Assembly: GCA_934278925.1 (NCBI GenBank)
Contig: CAKQWJ010000005.1
Span: forward strand, 1 to 64,000
Direction of reading: 5' to 3'
DNA length: 64,000 nucleotides
Source: an uncultured Clostridia bacterium
Lineage (GTDB): Bacteria; Bacillota; Clostridia; Peptostreptococcales; Anaerovoracaceae
This document shows positions 33,826 through 43,500 of the stretch, piece by piece. Positions within the stretch are counted from its first letter, which is position 1, and each line of letters opens with the position of its first letter. The notes beneath the pieces were generated by a model that was not told the DNA's origin, ran no database searches, and worked only from the letters and a program-made list of their open reading frames with translations. A program made the translations under genes and the position numbers.

Positions 33826-34180
33826 TAATGTGAAGTTGAGGTGAAACGTTATGCATTTCCGGCTTTTCCCGCCAAATTGCGACAACATCCCCTCAAAAAT
33901 TCAACTCACGGTAAAAATAAATTCGCCCCGGCCCGCACGCCCGGCCTTCCCAATGTGATCATCTTATGAAAAGTTGTGCATTTCCCCGGTGCGGAAGCCA
34001 TTTTGCGCAACATCGCCTCCCGGATTTTTCCCGAATCCCTTCCCCAAAGCCGGCGATGTTGTGCAAAATGGCTCTTTTACCCCGCATATGCATAACACTT
34101 CACACCAACTTCACATTCCGCATCGCCGACTCCTTCGCCACGCATACAAAAAGAGTGATTCGCCGCGCGAATCACTCTCC
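33826..34180. repeat. Element E1: 291-bp palindromic element plus terminator, left copy
   Basis: A 291-bp core (33827-34117) is bounded by 30-bp inverted repeats that match at 26 of 30 positions (33827-33856 and 34088-34117). It holds three 39-nt hairpins, H1 33848-33886, H2 33973-34011 and H3 34058-34096, with arms like GTTGTGCA/TGCGCAAC; H2 and H3 are 85 nt apart. The 3' arm of H2 and the 5' arm of H3 form an alternative 21-bp stem with one mismatch. A near-identical copy, E2, lies 1373 bp to the right. There is no transposase in either. Confidence 0.9.
34152..34178 (-). terminator. Terminator of nuclease-like paralogue 2
   Basis: AGAGTGATTCGC and GCGAATCACTCT form a perfect 12-bp stem with a 3-nt loop, followed on the minus strand by TTTTTGTATG, 17 nt after the gene stop. 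The same hairpin occurs in E2 with a compensating change (GGAG/CTCC). Confidence 0.92.
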
Positions 34181-34195
34181 TGCTTTTACAAACAT

Positions 34196-35098
34196 TCAGG
34201 CAGCCATCTTCCACAACTTCTTTTGAGAAAGAAGAAACTCCCTTGCATCGACACTGGCCCCCTCCGTCACACAATCAGCATAGAAATAGCACCGGCAAAG
34301 TTCCTGTATAATGCCCATATCAATTCCTCCATCCGGCTTCTCATAGGACGCAATTAAATTCGCACCGATTACAAATCCAATCTTTGCATATTCCTCGGTT
34401 TTCTCGCAGAAGCGTTCTCGATACCTCCGAGAATAATCCCGATGAAACCACATTCCCAAATGCTCCCAGACATACACCCGCATCGTCTTCGGATGCAGAA
34501 TCAGGAAATCCGGTACGAGAATCCGATTTCCTATCTTAATCGGGAACTCGTACACGACTACCAGCCCCATCGCCGTAAACAAATCATACAGCATTGCCTC
34601 TGCCCGGCTCCGCACCTTCGTGCCGTCCCTGGTTTCCACCGTCAGCTCCTCAGGCCTATATGGAGAATGTGCCTTCTTTATTTTCTCCATTTGCTTCTTC
34701 CACCGAGCCGGAAACGACCGATCCTGGAATTGCGCCTCCAAATCCTCCGGCACATAAGTACTCGGCATCGCCCGCCGCACGGTTTCCGCATTCAGCACAT
34801 GAAACGTCGCCTTCAGATTATCCAACAAATTGATATTCTCATCAATCAGCTCCAGCATCTTCTCGCACAAATGCAGCTCCTGAATTTTCCGCACCAATGG
34901 GAAATCCCGCTTTCCCAGATATCGCTTCGGTTCCCCCTTCATCCAACAGGAAAAATACTTCCGCCCCCGACTATAGCTGATTTTCAATCGGTACTCCGAC
35001 ATATCCTTCACCCGTTCCCGCCGCCGGCTGTACACGGTTCGCAGCTGCTTCTGCCGCTCCAGTTCTCGCTCGATAAGCCACTTTGTAATAAATTCCAC
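34196..35098 (-). CDS. PD-(D/E)XK nuclease-like protein, paralogue 2
   Basis: 300 residues from a GTG with AAAGGAGG 7-8 nt upstream, exactly the length of paralogue 1. The order is the same: a basic N-terminus, a beta-hairpin region (LKISYSRGRKYFSCWMKGEP), a helical segment, then the core with E167 in VRSRAEAMLY, YEFPI, D197 in VPDFLILHP and E212-H213 in VWEHLGMW, and NLIASYEKP. The two paralogues are clearly homologous but far from identical. The gene lies between direct repeats E1 and E2, suggesting insertion as a unit. Nuclease activity is inferred from the fold pattern only. Confidence 0.75.
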   Translation of the reverse strand: MEFITKWLIERELERQKQLRTVYSRRRERVKDMSEYRLKISYSRGRKYFSCWMKGEPKRYLGKRDFPLVRKIQELHLCEKMLELIDENINLLDNLKATFHVLNAETVRRAMPSTYVPEDLEAQFQDRSFPARWKKQMEKIKKAHSPYRPEELTVETRDGTKVRSRAEAMLYDLFTAMGLVVVYEFPIKIGNRILVPDFLILHPKTMRVYVWEHLGMWFHRDYSRRYRERFCEKTEEYAKIGFVIGANLIASYEKPDGGIDMGIIQELCRCYFYADCVTEGASVDAREFLLSQKKLWKMAA

Positions 35099-35198
35099 TC
35101 TCTCACCTCCTTTGCCCCCATTATCTCACAAAAAAAATTCCCCTTCAGTACACATTTTACGGCTATGGCAGTAAGCCCTCGCGTGCCTTCCGGAGCGC

Positions 35199-35550
35199 TA
35201 ATGTGAAGTTGAGGTGAAACGTTATGCATTTCCGGCTTTTCTCGCCAAATTGCGACAACAATCTCCCAAAAATTCAACTCACGGTAAAAATAAATTCGCC
35301 CCGGCCCGCACGTCCGGCCTTCCCAATGTGATCATCTTATGAAAAGTTGTGCATTTTCCCGGTGCGGAAGCCATTTTGCGCAACATCGCCTCCCGGATTT
35401 TTCCCGAATCCCATCCCCAAAGCCGGAGATGTTGTGCAAAATGGCCCTTTTACCCCGCATATGCATAACACTTCACACCAACTTCATATTCCGCATCTAA
35501 TGCGAGGTTTTCCTTATACAAAAGGAGTGATTCGCCCCGCGAATCACTCC
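35199..35550. repeat. Element E2: 291-bp palindromic element plus terminator, right copy
   Basis: This is a second copy of E1, with the 291-bp core at 35200-35490 and hairpins at 35221-35259, 35346-35384 and 35431-35469. By eye it differs from E1 at only a few percent of positions over the core. It begins 102 nt upstream of the start of paralogue 2 and ends with the terminator hairpin after the adh gene (35524-35550). Confidence 0.9.
35524..35550 (-). terminator. Terminator of the iron-containing alcohol dehydrogenase gene
   Basis: GGAGTGATTCGC and GCGAATCACTCC form a perfect 12-bp stem with a CCC loop, followed on the minus strand by TTTTGTATAAGG. It is the counterpart of the E1 terminator. 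Confidence 0.92.
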
Positions 35551-35570
35551 CCACTCTTCTCTTTTCTTTT

Positions 35571-36743
35571 TTAGAAACATTCCTTATAGATCTCATAGAT
35601 CTCATCCTGCCGGATTTCCCGGAAAGCGCCGCCGGCGGTGTAGCAGGAATCGGCGATTTCCCGAAGGTCTGTGCTTTCGTCCACGCCCAGTTCCCTCAGG
35701 GTTCCCGGAAGTCCGCACTCCCGGATGAAATCCTCCAGCGCCTGAATGCCTGCCAGCGCCAGGGCCTCTTCATCGGCATAGTCTGCCGGATTCAGGCCCC
35801 ACACGTTCGTCGCAAAACGGGTGAATTTCCCCAGACCGTCCCGGAAAATATGACGGTAATAGGTCGGGTGCAGCACCGCGAGTCCCTCTCCGTGGTTGCA
35901 GTCCGTATAGGCACTCAGCTGGTGCTCCATGTTGTGAACCTCGAAATCCTTGGTTTTGCCCATCTTGATAATCCGGTTTTCCGCCATGGAAGCCTCCCAC
36001 ATGATGTTGCTTCGCGCATCATAGTCCTCCGGATTCTGAAGGGCTTTGCGGAGATCCCGGATGACGCCCTTCATCAGGGCCTCGGAAATATCATCAGACA
36101 CGTTGTCCTCAATCGGGAAACTGAAATAGGTTTCCATGATATGGGACAGGATATCGAAAGTGCCTGCCCGCAGCTGCCGCAGCGGCATGGAATAGGTGTA
36201 GGTCGGATCCATCAGGGCGAAATCCGCATTCATCCGCGGATAGTCCCGGTCGGTCTTTATGTGTTTCTCCGTATTGGTCAGCACTGCGGAACCGTTCACC
36301 TCACTGCCAGTGGCCGGCATGGTTACGATCATGCCCAGCGGCAGTGGATCGAAATTCAAATTGCCCGGCTTTTCCCAGAACTCTTCCCACACGTCGCCGT
36401 CGTAAGGAACGGCGATGGAAATGGATTTGCAGCAGTCCATTACACTGCCGCCGCCCATAGCCAGAATCCAGGTAACCCCCTGTTCCTTTGCCAGACGGGC
36501 ACCCTCCTGCATTTTCTCCAGGGTTGGGTTGGACATGATGCCGCTGAACTCCACGATCTCCACGCCGGCATCCTTCAGGATTCCGGTGACTTCATCGTAT
36601 ACGCCGTTCTTCTTAACGGAGCCGCCGCCGTATCCCAGCAACACCTTGCCGCCATAGCCAGCGGCCAGCACCGGCAGCTTTTCTGCCACCACACCTTTTC
36701 CGAAATATACCTTCGTCCGATTCTCAAACTCAAAATTATTCAT
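35571..36743 (-). CDS. Iron-containing alcohol dehydrogenase (butanol dehydrogenase-like)
   Basis: 390 residues. The nucleotide-binding part has LGYGGGSVKKNGVYD (G-G-G-S) and AMGGGSVMDCCKSISI. The metal-binding half has DILSHIMETYFS and NMEHQLSAYTDCNHGEGLAVLHP, giving the Asp and three His ligands. Close relatives are NAD(P)H-dependent butanol dehydrogenases such as BdhA and YqhD, which reduce aldehydes. The start at 36743 follows AGAGGGA. It is a single-gene unit between terminators. Confidence 0.95.
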   Translation of the reverse strand: MNNFEFENRTKVYFGKGVVAEKLPVLAAGYGGKVLLGYGGGSVKKNGVYDEVTGILKDAGVEIVEFSGIMSNPTLEKMQEGARLAKEQGVTWILAMGGGSVMDCCKSISIAVPYDGDVWEEFWEKPGNLNFDPLPLGMIVTMPATGSEVNGSAVLTNTEKHIKTDRDYPRMNADFALMDPTYTYSMPLRQLRAGTFDILSHIMETYFSFPIEDNVSDDISEALMKGVIRDLRKALQNPEDYDARSNIMWEASMAENRIIKMGKTKDFEVHNMEHQLSAYTDCNHGEGLAVLHPTYYRHIFRDGLGKFTRFATNVWGLNPADYADEEALALAGIQALEDFIRECGLPGTLRELGVDESTDLREIADSCYTAGGAFREIRQDEIYEIYKECF

Positions 36744-36806
36744 CGTTCTTCCCTCTGTTAATTTTCTTCTTAAAGAATTGCATTTCATGCTTCTCCATCT
36801 TACAAC

Positions 36807-36851
36807 AAAAAAGTCTTTTTCCGCAAGACTGTTGCGGAAAAAGACTTTTTT
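36807..36851. terminator. Bidirectional-type terminator after lon
   Basis: A perfect 20-bp stem (36807-36826 with 36832-36851, GACTG loop) has A-runs on one side and T-runs on the other. It lies 12 nt after the lon stop. Confidence 0.93.
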
Positions 36852-36863
36852 GCATAATGACTT

Positions 36864-39146
36864 CTACTTCAGTCCGGTGAGTTCCAGCACTTCCTCCACC
36901 CGGCTTACCGGCAGGATGTCCAGCTTCTCCCGAACTTCCTCTGCCACATCCTTCAGATCTTCCTCGTTCTCCTTTGGAATGAGCACCTTGCGGATGCCGG
37001 CCCGCTGTGCCGCCATGAGCTTCTCCGGCAGCCCGCCGATCGGCGTCACCGCGCCCCGCAGGGACACCTCGCCGGTCATGGCGATTTCCGGCGATACCGG
37101 TCGGTTCTCCACCAGGGAGGTCAGCGCCGTAGTCAGGGTAATTCCCGCGGAAGGACCGTCCTTCGGCACCGCCCCTTCCGGCACGTGGATGTGGATGTCG
37201 TTCTCCTCGAAAAGCGCCGCTTTGTCCGGGTGCATGGATTTCACCAGGCTCACCGCAATCTGAGCGGACTCCTTCATCACATCTCCCAGCTGTCCGGTGA
37301 GGATCAGCTTGCCGCTGCCCTTTGTGAACAGGGTTTCCACAAAAAGAATTTCGCCGCCGGCCCGGGTCCACGCCAGTCCGGTCACGATGCCCGGCTGTTT
37401 TTTCTCCAAAATCCGGTCGTGACTGATCGGACGCATATCCAGATATTCCCGGAGATCCTCTTTCCGGACCTCCACCTTCGCCGGTTCTTCCCCTGCTTCC
37501 TTCACCATTTTCACCGCCGCCACTCGGCACAGGGTATCCAGTCGCTTCTTCAGGCCCCGAACGCCGGCCTCCGCCGTGTAATCCGAAATGATGGTCTCCA
37601 GCACCTCGTCCGAAATCTCCAGATTCTCCTCCCGGATTCCCATGGATTCCATGGCTTTCGGCAAAAGGTGCCGCCGAGCAATCTGGAATTTCTCCGTGGC
37701 TGTGTAGCCGGAGAACTGAATCACTTCCATCCGGTTCAGCAGCGGTTCCGGAATGGTATCCGTGGAATTGGCCGTGCAGATGAAGAACACGTCCGACAGG
37801 TCGTACGGCACGTTCATGTAGTGATCGGTAAACGTGCTGTTCTGCTCCGGATCCAGAACTTCCAGCAAAGCGCTGGCCGGGTCGCCGTTATAGGATGCGG
37901 ACAGCTTGTCCACTTCGTCCAGCACCATCACCGGATTGGACACGCCGCTCTTGTGAATGCCGTTCATAATCCGTCCGGCCATGGCGCCGATATAGGTCCG
38001 TCGGTGGCCCCGAATATCCGCCTCATCCCGAACGCCGCCCAGGCTGACCCGAACGTATTCCCGCTTCAGCGCCCGCGCAATGCTGCGGCCGATACTGGTT
38101 TTGCCCGTGCCCGGTGCGCCTACAAAAAGAAGGATGGAGCCGGTCTGCTTTTTCTGCAGCTCCATCACCGCAATCTGCTGAATGATCCGGTGTTTCACCT
38201 TATCCAGCCCGAAGTGGTCTTCCTCCAGCACGCTCTCCGCCTCGTCCAGGTCGATGTGCTCCGGCTCCGCCTTGTCCCATTTCAGGGTGGTGACAAAATC
38301 CAGATAGTCGTAAAGCATGCCGGATTCCGGGCTGTTCTGCCCCTCCTGTTTCAGCCGGTTCAGCACCTTCTTCGCTTCCTTCTCGGCCTCCGGGTTCATG
38401 CCCGCCTCTTCGATTTTCTTCTCGAATTTGCGAACGTCGGAAACGCTTTCCGGATCCATTTCATCCAGTTCCCGCTGCAGAAATTCCATCTGCCGCTGGA
38501 TGGCCTGTTTCCGGTACGCCTTCTCGTTCTCATTTTCCTGGGCACTTTCGGCTTCCCCGGTGAGCTTCGCCATCTCCAGGTATTCGTAAACCATGGACTC
38601 CATGATTTCCATTCTTTTTACCGGACTGCTCTCCAGCAGCACCCGATACTTCTCCTCCGGCGTATTGCTCATCCAGATGGACAGGGCGGAAGCGATTTCC
38701 CCTACGCTCTCCATGTTCTTCAAGTAGCTTTTGGCCATGACGCCCCACGGCACAGTGCTCAGAAACTCGTAAAGCTTCTGCTTCATGCGGTTCACCCGAG
38801 GCTGCTCAATTTCGGGATCCGGCTCCTCCTCGTCCGGAATCCGGCTGATGCTGAGTTCCGCATGGAACGCACCCTTTCCGTTGATGGCATCCAGGCTCAC
38901 CCGGTCCGTGGTCTCCACGATGCAGTAGCCGTTCTTGCTCACGTCGGTGACGGTGCCGCCCACGCCCACGGGATAGAAGCCCTCTTCCGTCAGCTCCTTC
39001 CAGCTGTCCTCCTCCCGGGAAAGCAGAAGAATTACCCGTTCTCCCACTTGCGGCAATTGGCCGGTCACCATCCGGTACCGGTCGCTGATAATATATACTT
39101 TTCCGTTTGGAATTATGATTCGATTATATACAGGTACTAATGTCAT
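36864..39146 (-). CDS. lon: ATP-dependent protease Lon
   Basis: 760 residues. It has an N-terminal substrate domain, a coiled-coil region around 180-260, an AAA+ module with Walker A LFVGAPGTGKTSIGRS and Walker B MVLDEVDKL, and a C-terminal protease domain. The catalytic dyad is Ser666 in KDGPSAGIT and Lys709 in LPEKLMAAQRAG, at the usual spacing of 43. It degrades misfolded and regulatory proteins in the cytoplasm. It precedes the adh gene but is closed off by a strong terminator. Confidence 0.97.
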   Translation of the reverse strand: MTLVPVYNRIIIPNGKVYIISDRYRMVTGQLPQVGERVILLLSREEDSWKELTEEGFYPVGVGGTVTDVSKNGYCIVETTDRVSLDAINGKGAFHAELSISRIPDEEEPDPEIEQPRVNRMKQKLYEFLSTVPWGVMAKSYLKNMESVGEIASALSIWMSNTPEEKYRVLLESSPVKRMEIMESMVYEYLEMAKLTGEAESAQENENEKAYRKQAIQRQMEFLQRELDEMDPESVSDVRKFEKKIEEAGMNPEAEKEAKKVLNRLKQEGQNSPESGMLYDYLDFVTTLKWDKAEPEHIDLDEAESVLEEDHFGLDKVKHRIIQQIAVMELQKKQTGSILLFVGAPGTGKTSIGRSIARALKREYVRVSLGGVRDEADIRGHRRTYIGAMAGRIMNGIHKSGVSNPVMVLDEVDKLSASYNGDPASALLEVLDPEQNSTFTDHYMNVPYDLSDVFFICTANSTDTIPEPLLNRMEVIQFSGYTATEKFQIARRHLLPKAMESMGIREENLEISDEVLETIISDYTAEAGVRGLKKRLDTLCRVAAVKMVKEAGEEPAKVEVRKEDLREYLDMRPISHDRILEKKQPGIVTGLAWTRAGGEILFVETLFTKGSGKLILTGQLGDVMKESAQIAVSLVKSMHPDKAALFEENDIHIHVPEGAVPKDGPSAGITLTTALTSLVENRPVSPEIAMTGEVSLRGAVTPIGGLPEKLMAAQRAGIRKVLIPKENEEDLKDVAEEVREKLDILPVSRVEEVLELTGLK

Positions 39147-39185
39147 CTCTATTCACCCTTTCTGTGTATTGGTTTGCGGCATCGC

Positions 39186-39665
39186 CTACTTATGATAAGT
39201 CTCGTTATTGGCGATCTTGAAGCTGCGGTAGATCTGCTCCAGCAGCAGCACCCGGGCCATCTGGTGAGGGAAGGTCATGCGGCTAAAGGAAAGTCCGAAG
39301 TCCGCCCGCTTTTTCACCGCCGGAGACAGCCCCAGGCTGCCGCCGATGATGAAATCCACGGTGGACCGGCCGCTGTCGAAGGTTTTCGTGAGGTGCCGGG
39401 ACAGTTCCACGGAATCCAACATCTTCCCCTCCACCTCCATGGCGATCACGTAATCCGACTCCCCGATTTTGGACAGGATGGTTTCCCCCTCCTTCTCCAT
39501 CACCTGGCTCTCATCCGCCGGCGACGCGTTCTTCGGGAGCTTCGATTCCTTCAGCTCCACAATCTGAATCCGGGCGTAGCCGCCGATTCGCTTGGTGTAC
39601 TCCGCCACCGCCGCCTGCCAATATTTTTCCTTTAACTTTCCGATGCAAATAATATTGATGTTCAT
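39186..39665 (-). CDS. rlmH: 23S rRNA (pseudouridine1915-N3)-methyltransferase RlmH
   Basis: 159 residues, exactly the family length. The SPOUT signature is FIIGGSLGLSPAVKKRADFGLSFS and the end is FPHQMARVLLLEQIYRSFKI.NNETYHK, nearly invariant in RlmH. It methylates pseudouridine 1915 in helix 69 of 23S rRNA. It follows the WalJ-like gene by 12 nt, as in many Bacillota. Confidence 0.97.
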   Translation of the reverse strand: MNINIICIGKLKEKYWQAAVAEYTKRIGGYARIQIVELKESKLPKNASPADESQVMEKEGETILSKIGESDYVIAMEVEGKMLDSVELSRHLTKTFDSGRSTVDFIIGGSLGLSPAVKKRADFGLSFSRMTFPHQMARVLLLEQIYRSFKIANNETYHK

Positions 39666-39677
39666 TTTCTTCCTATC

Positions 39678-40520
39678 CTAGAATCCAATCAGCGGTCCGG
39701 CTGCGCTCTTGGCCGCCACTTCCATGCGGAAATTCACGTTCTTGTGGTAATCGTTCTGATCCAGCACATCCCGCACCGTCAGCGCCGCATTGAAAGGCGT
39801 GTTGTTGGTGGTACTGAGATGGGCTAAAAGAATTTTCGGCAACGCCAGTTTCCCGTCCTCACAAGGGTGTCCGGTGAGGCTCAGAGACGGCCGGTCCTCC
39901 AGCATGCGGGTCAGGGCTTCGCCGCATGCTACGTTGGAGAGATGGCCTTGGTCGCTGAGAATTCTTCTTTTTACCGGATACGGGTAGGGACCCATTTCCA
40001 GCATGGACACCTCGTGGTTGGCTTCCATCACCAGCACGTCGGAGGTGCGAATCTCTTCGTAGATCTCATCGGTGACGGTGCCCGTATCCGTCACCACCGT
40101 GATTTTCGTGTTGTCCTTCCGGAAGGAGAAGCCCAGCGGCTCGCTGGCATCGTGGGAAAGGGCAAAGCCCTTGATCCGAATGTCTCCGATTCGGGTTTCA
40201 TCCTGGGCGGAAAAATACCGCAGCCGGTCCTCCGGCACGTACTGGAACTTGTCGCAGTTGTGAGCGGTGCCCCGGGAGGCGATGACTTCCGCATTCTCGC
40301 AGATGCGGGACATCATGCGGATGCTCTTCACGTGGTCCACGTGCTCGTGGGTCACCAGAATTCCGGAGACGGCGTCCTCGGAAATGTTGGCGTCCGCCAA
40401 AGCCGCGCGGATGCTTTTGCCGCTGAGGCCCACGTCCAGCAGCAGGTGGGTGGTGCCGTCAGTGATTAAATAGGAATTGCCGGAGCTGCTGCTCCCGATT
40501 GATTGTATTGCTAAATTCAT
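39678..40520 (-). CDS. MBL-fold metallohydrolase (YycJ/WalJ-like)
   Basis: 280 residues. It begins LAIQSIGSSSSGNSYLI and has the metal-binding motif VTHEHVDHVKSI (H-x-H-x-D-H), a further His in FALSHDASEPLGF and D in VVTDTGTV. This fits YycJ/WalJ-type beta-lactamase-fold nucleases proposed to act at the replisome. The start at 40520 is preferred over a longer frame that would overlap addB. It lies between addB and rlmH. Confidence 0.9.
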   Translation of the reverse strand: MNLAIQSIGSSSSGNSYLITDGTTHLLLDVGLSGKSIRAALADANISEDAVSGILVTHEHVDHVKSIRMMSRICENAEVIASRGTAHNCDKFQYVPEDRLRYFSAQDETRIGDIRIKGFALSHDASEPLGFSFRKDNTKITVVTDTGTVTDEIYEEIRTSDVLVMEANHEVSMLEMGPYPYPVKRRILSDQGHLSNVACGEALTRMLEDRPSLSLTGHPCEDGKLALPKILLAHLSTTNNTPFNAALTVRDVLDQNDYHKNVNFRMEVAAKSAAGPLIGF

Positions 40521-40537
40521 GAATCTCTGCCTACGTT

Positions 40538-43500
40538 CTATATCTGTCTGTACTTGTTGTTTCTGTAAGTTAAGTCGAATTTGCAGATGGCACGGTACTG
40601 GCAGTACGTGCATTCTGCCCTTTTGTCCTTCTTCAGGCGAGTTGGGGAGATGTCGATTTTGCCCTGGACGATACCGTCGCTGAGCACCTCGATGGTTTTG
40701 TGCACATCCTCCCGCAGGGTGCGGAATTCTTCCGCGCTCAGCTTCTTCGGCTTCTTCTCCAGCATCTCCACCGGCATGCTGCTGAGCACCGCCGGGTCGT
40801 CCAGCACGGCGCCCCGAAGGCGGAACCGCTCGTCCTCTTCCTTGGCCAGCTGTTCCTGCTGCTTGACTTCATCCAGCTTGTTGGCGTTGAGCTCGCTGTC
40901 GCTGATGTTGAAGTAGAACATGCCCACCGGATTGTATTCGTCCCCGCTGGCCCCTTCCAGGTATACCATCAGCTGCATTTTGTAGCCCATGCGCATCTGC
41001 TCGATGTCCAGCTTGTCCTTTCCGGTCTTGTAATCGATGATTCTAATATTGCCACCCCTCATCAGATCCGCCCGGTCGATTTTTCCCTCGATGTAGACCT
41101 TCTGTCCGTGGAGGGTATATTCAATCGGCTGGAACCGGCAGCCCCGTCCGAACTGTTCTTCGAAGAAAGACATTTCCACATTTCCCAGGCGCAGCTGTTC
41201 CGCCAGCGCCCGCACCGCATCCTCGCAGATCCGGCGGATTCGGCTCATGCGGTATTTCTCTCGGTCGCCGGAAACGAAGAGTCCGCCGCGGTAGGTCTCG
41301 GACAGTTTCAGAAGCTCCTCATCCACCATTTCCGACAGGTGCTCCATGGAGATGCCTTCCGCCGCTTCCGCCTTCGATTCCGGCGACTGCGGTTCCGACA
41401 CCCCTTCGCCGATGCCGGCAGCTTCCGCCTCTTCCGTATTGTTTTTATCCTCCAGAATGCCCTCTTCCAGAAGGCGCTTGGAAACTCGCATGATGCACTC
41501 GTGGTACACGTCGCCGATTTCCCGGCCGCTGCTGCGGAACTCCCGAGGCTCTTCCGCCCGAAGTCCGTGCATCACAAAGAATTCGAAGGGACAGTGATTG
41601 TATTTCTCCAGCTTGGAGGCGCTGAAGACGAAGTCCTCCCCTCGGCGGTACAGCCGCCCGGCAGTGTCGATGTCCAGATCCCGGGCGCTGTTCTCATCCA
41701 GTCCCGCCCGGCTCAGCTCCTTCAGCTGCTCCGGCCGGTGCTTCTCGTACCAGCGGAGGATGCCCTCTGCCAGATATTTTTCTTCCTCTTCCGAAGATTC
41801 CGGTGCCGGTGTCGGTGCCGATGCCGCAACGCTTTCCGCCTCTTCCTCATCCGACGAAACCTCCTCCTGAAGAGCCCCAATCATCTGATCCATCGGCCGC
41901 TCCTTGAAGTGGTTCATCATGTGGCGCAGGGACTCCGGTCCGTTCTGGATCAGGTCTGCGTTAAAGCCCCGACTCACCACATCCTTTCGAATTTTCAGCA
42001 GGGGGAACAGATCCTTCAGGTAATCCACCAGAACGGAAGGCTTCATATCACTGCCGTCGCTTCCCGCCAGGGAATAGCTTACGTACAGCTTCTCCGATGC
42101 CTGGGACACGGTGCGGTACATGGCCCCGTTCTCTTCCATCATCTTCAGGTCGTCCAGGCTTCCCAGAACAAATTCGTGCCGCGCGAACTGCTGCTTTTCG
42201 TCCACGGAAAACAGTCCTTCCGGGGACGGGGTCTGAGGAAGGATTCCCTCATTGGCAGACAGCACCATCACCACCTTCGGCGGTGCCGGACGGGTTCGAA
42301 TCATCACGCCCATGGTCAGCCCGTCCTGGGTGGGCGGAATCAGTCCCACTTCTGCGTTGAGAATTCCAACGGAATACAGGTCCACGAACTCCTTCAGGTC
42401 CATGGCCTCGTCCCCCATGATGTTTCCCACGCATCCCAGAATCCGAACCACCTCGTTGTAGCTCTGGGCGGTCCACTGGGCCTCTTCAAATCGCTCCCGG
42501 TTGTACTGGCCGTCTTCGATCTCCCGGATTTTATTCCGAAGATCCCACACCTCATTCAGATAGCGGTAGAATTTCTCGATAAAATCCGCCATCCGCTCCG
42601 ACTCTTCCGCCAGCACCTTCAGCTGTTCGATCCGCCCGGTGATCTCCACCCGGCTTTCCTCCAGCTTGGCGAATTCCTCCGGATCGTACTCGAAATCCCC
42701 GTATTTAAACGGCTTCGTCCACATGGAGCCCTTGATGCCGAAATCTCGGGCGTAGTTCTCCAGGTTCCAGATGGCCTCCCGCTCCAGCCCGGTAAGGCCG
42801 CTCTTCAGCAGCGCCATCACCGCCGGCGTCCGGTATCCGCCGCTGCAGATTTCCAGGAGGTTCATCACGAAACCCACCACCTGGGAATCCCGAATGCTCC
42901 GCCGGGCATCCCGGAACAGGGGCAGCCCGTACTCCCGGAAGGTGCGCTCCACAATGGGCTGCATCTTCTCCGTGTCGTTGCAGATGATGACGATATCCTT
43001 CATGCGGTATCCCCGATGCAGCAGGTTATACACCTGAATGGCCGCATTTTCCGCCTCGTTGTACAGGTTGGCGCATTCCACCACCTGAAGATCCGCCGGA
43101 CGGAAATCCGCCGAGGCGATTTTGGTTTTATCCGATTGGGTAAAAAGACCCTGTTCGATGCGCTTTAGGGTTTCCGACTTCTCCAGCACGTCGCCGGTCA
43201 GAGTTTCCACGGAAACCGTCAGGCCCTTCTCTTCGGCGGAACGGCGGATGCTTCGGATCAGCACATCCTCCAGGCCGAAATCCGTCCGGTTCACCATGAC
43301 GTACACGTTGCGGGCCACCCCGGCGATCTCCGTCAGGGAGCGGACGAACTTCGCCGTCATGCTGTCGAAGCCGTAGACCCACACCGTTTTTCCCGCCAGC
43401 TCTCGGGATTTCCCGATGGCGTCCGTGTACAGGTCCACGTAGTCCTCCACGTCCTTGTACTTTCCCTGCACCAGAGATTCGTACTCCTCCAGTATGCCGG

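Noticed and set aside
33826..35550. E1/E2 as an insertion sequence
   Set aside because: There is no transposase frame between the inverted ends, only hairpins; at most a non-autonomous element.
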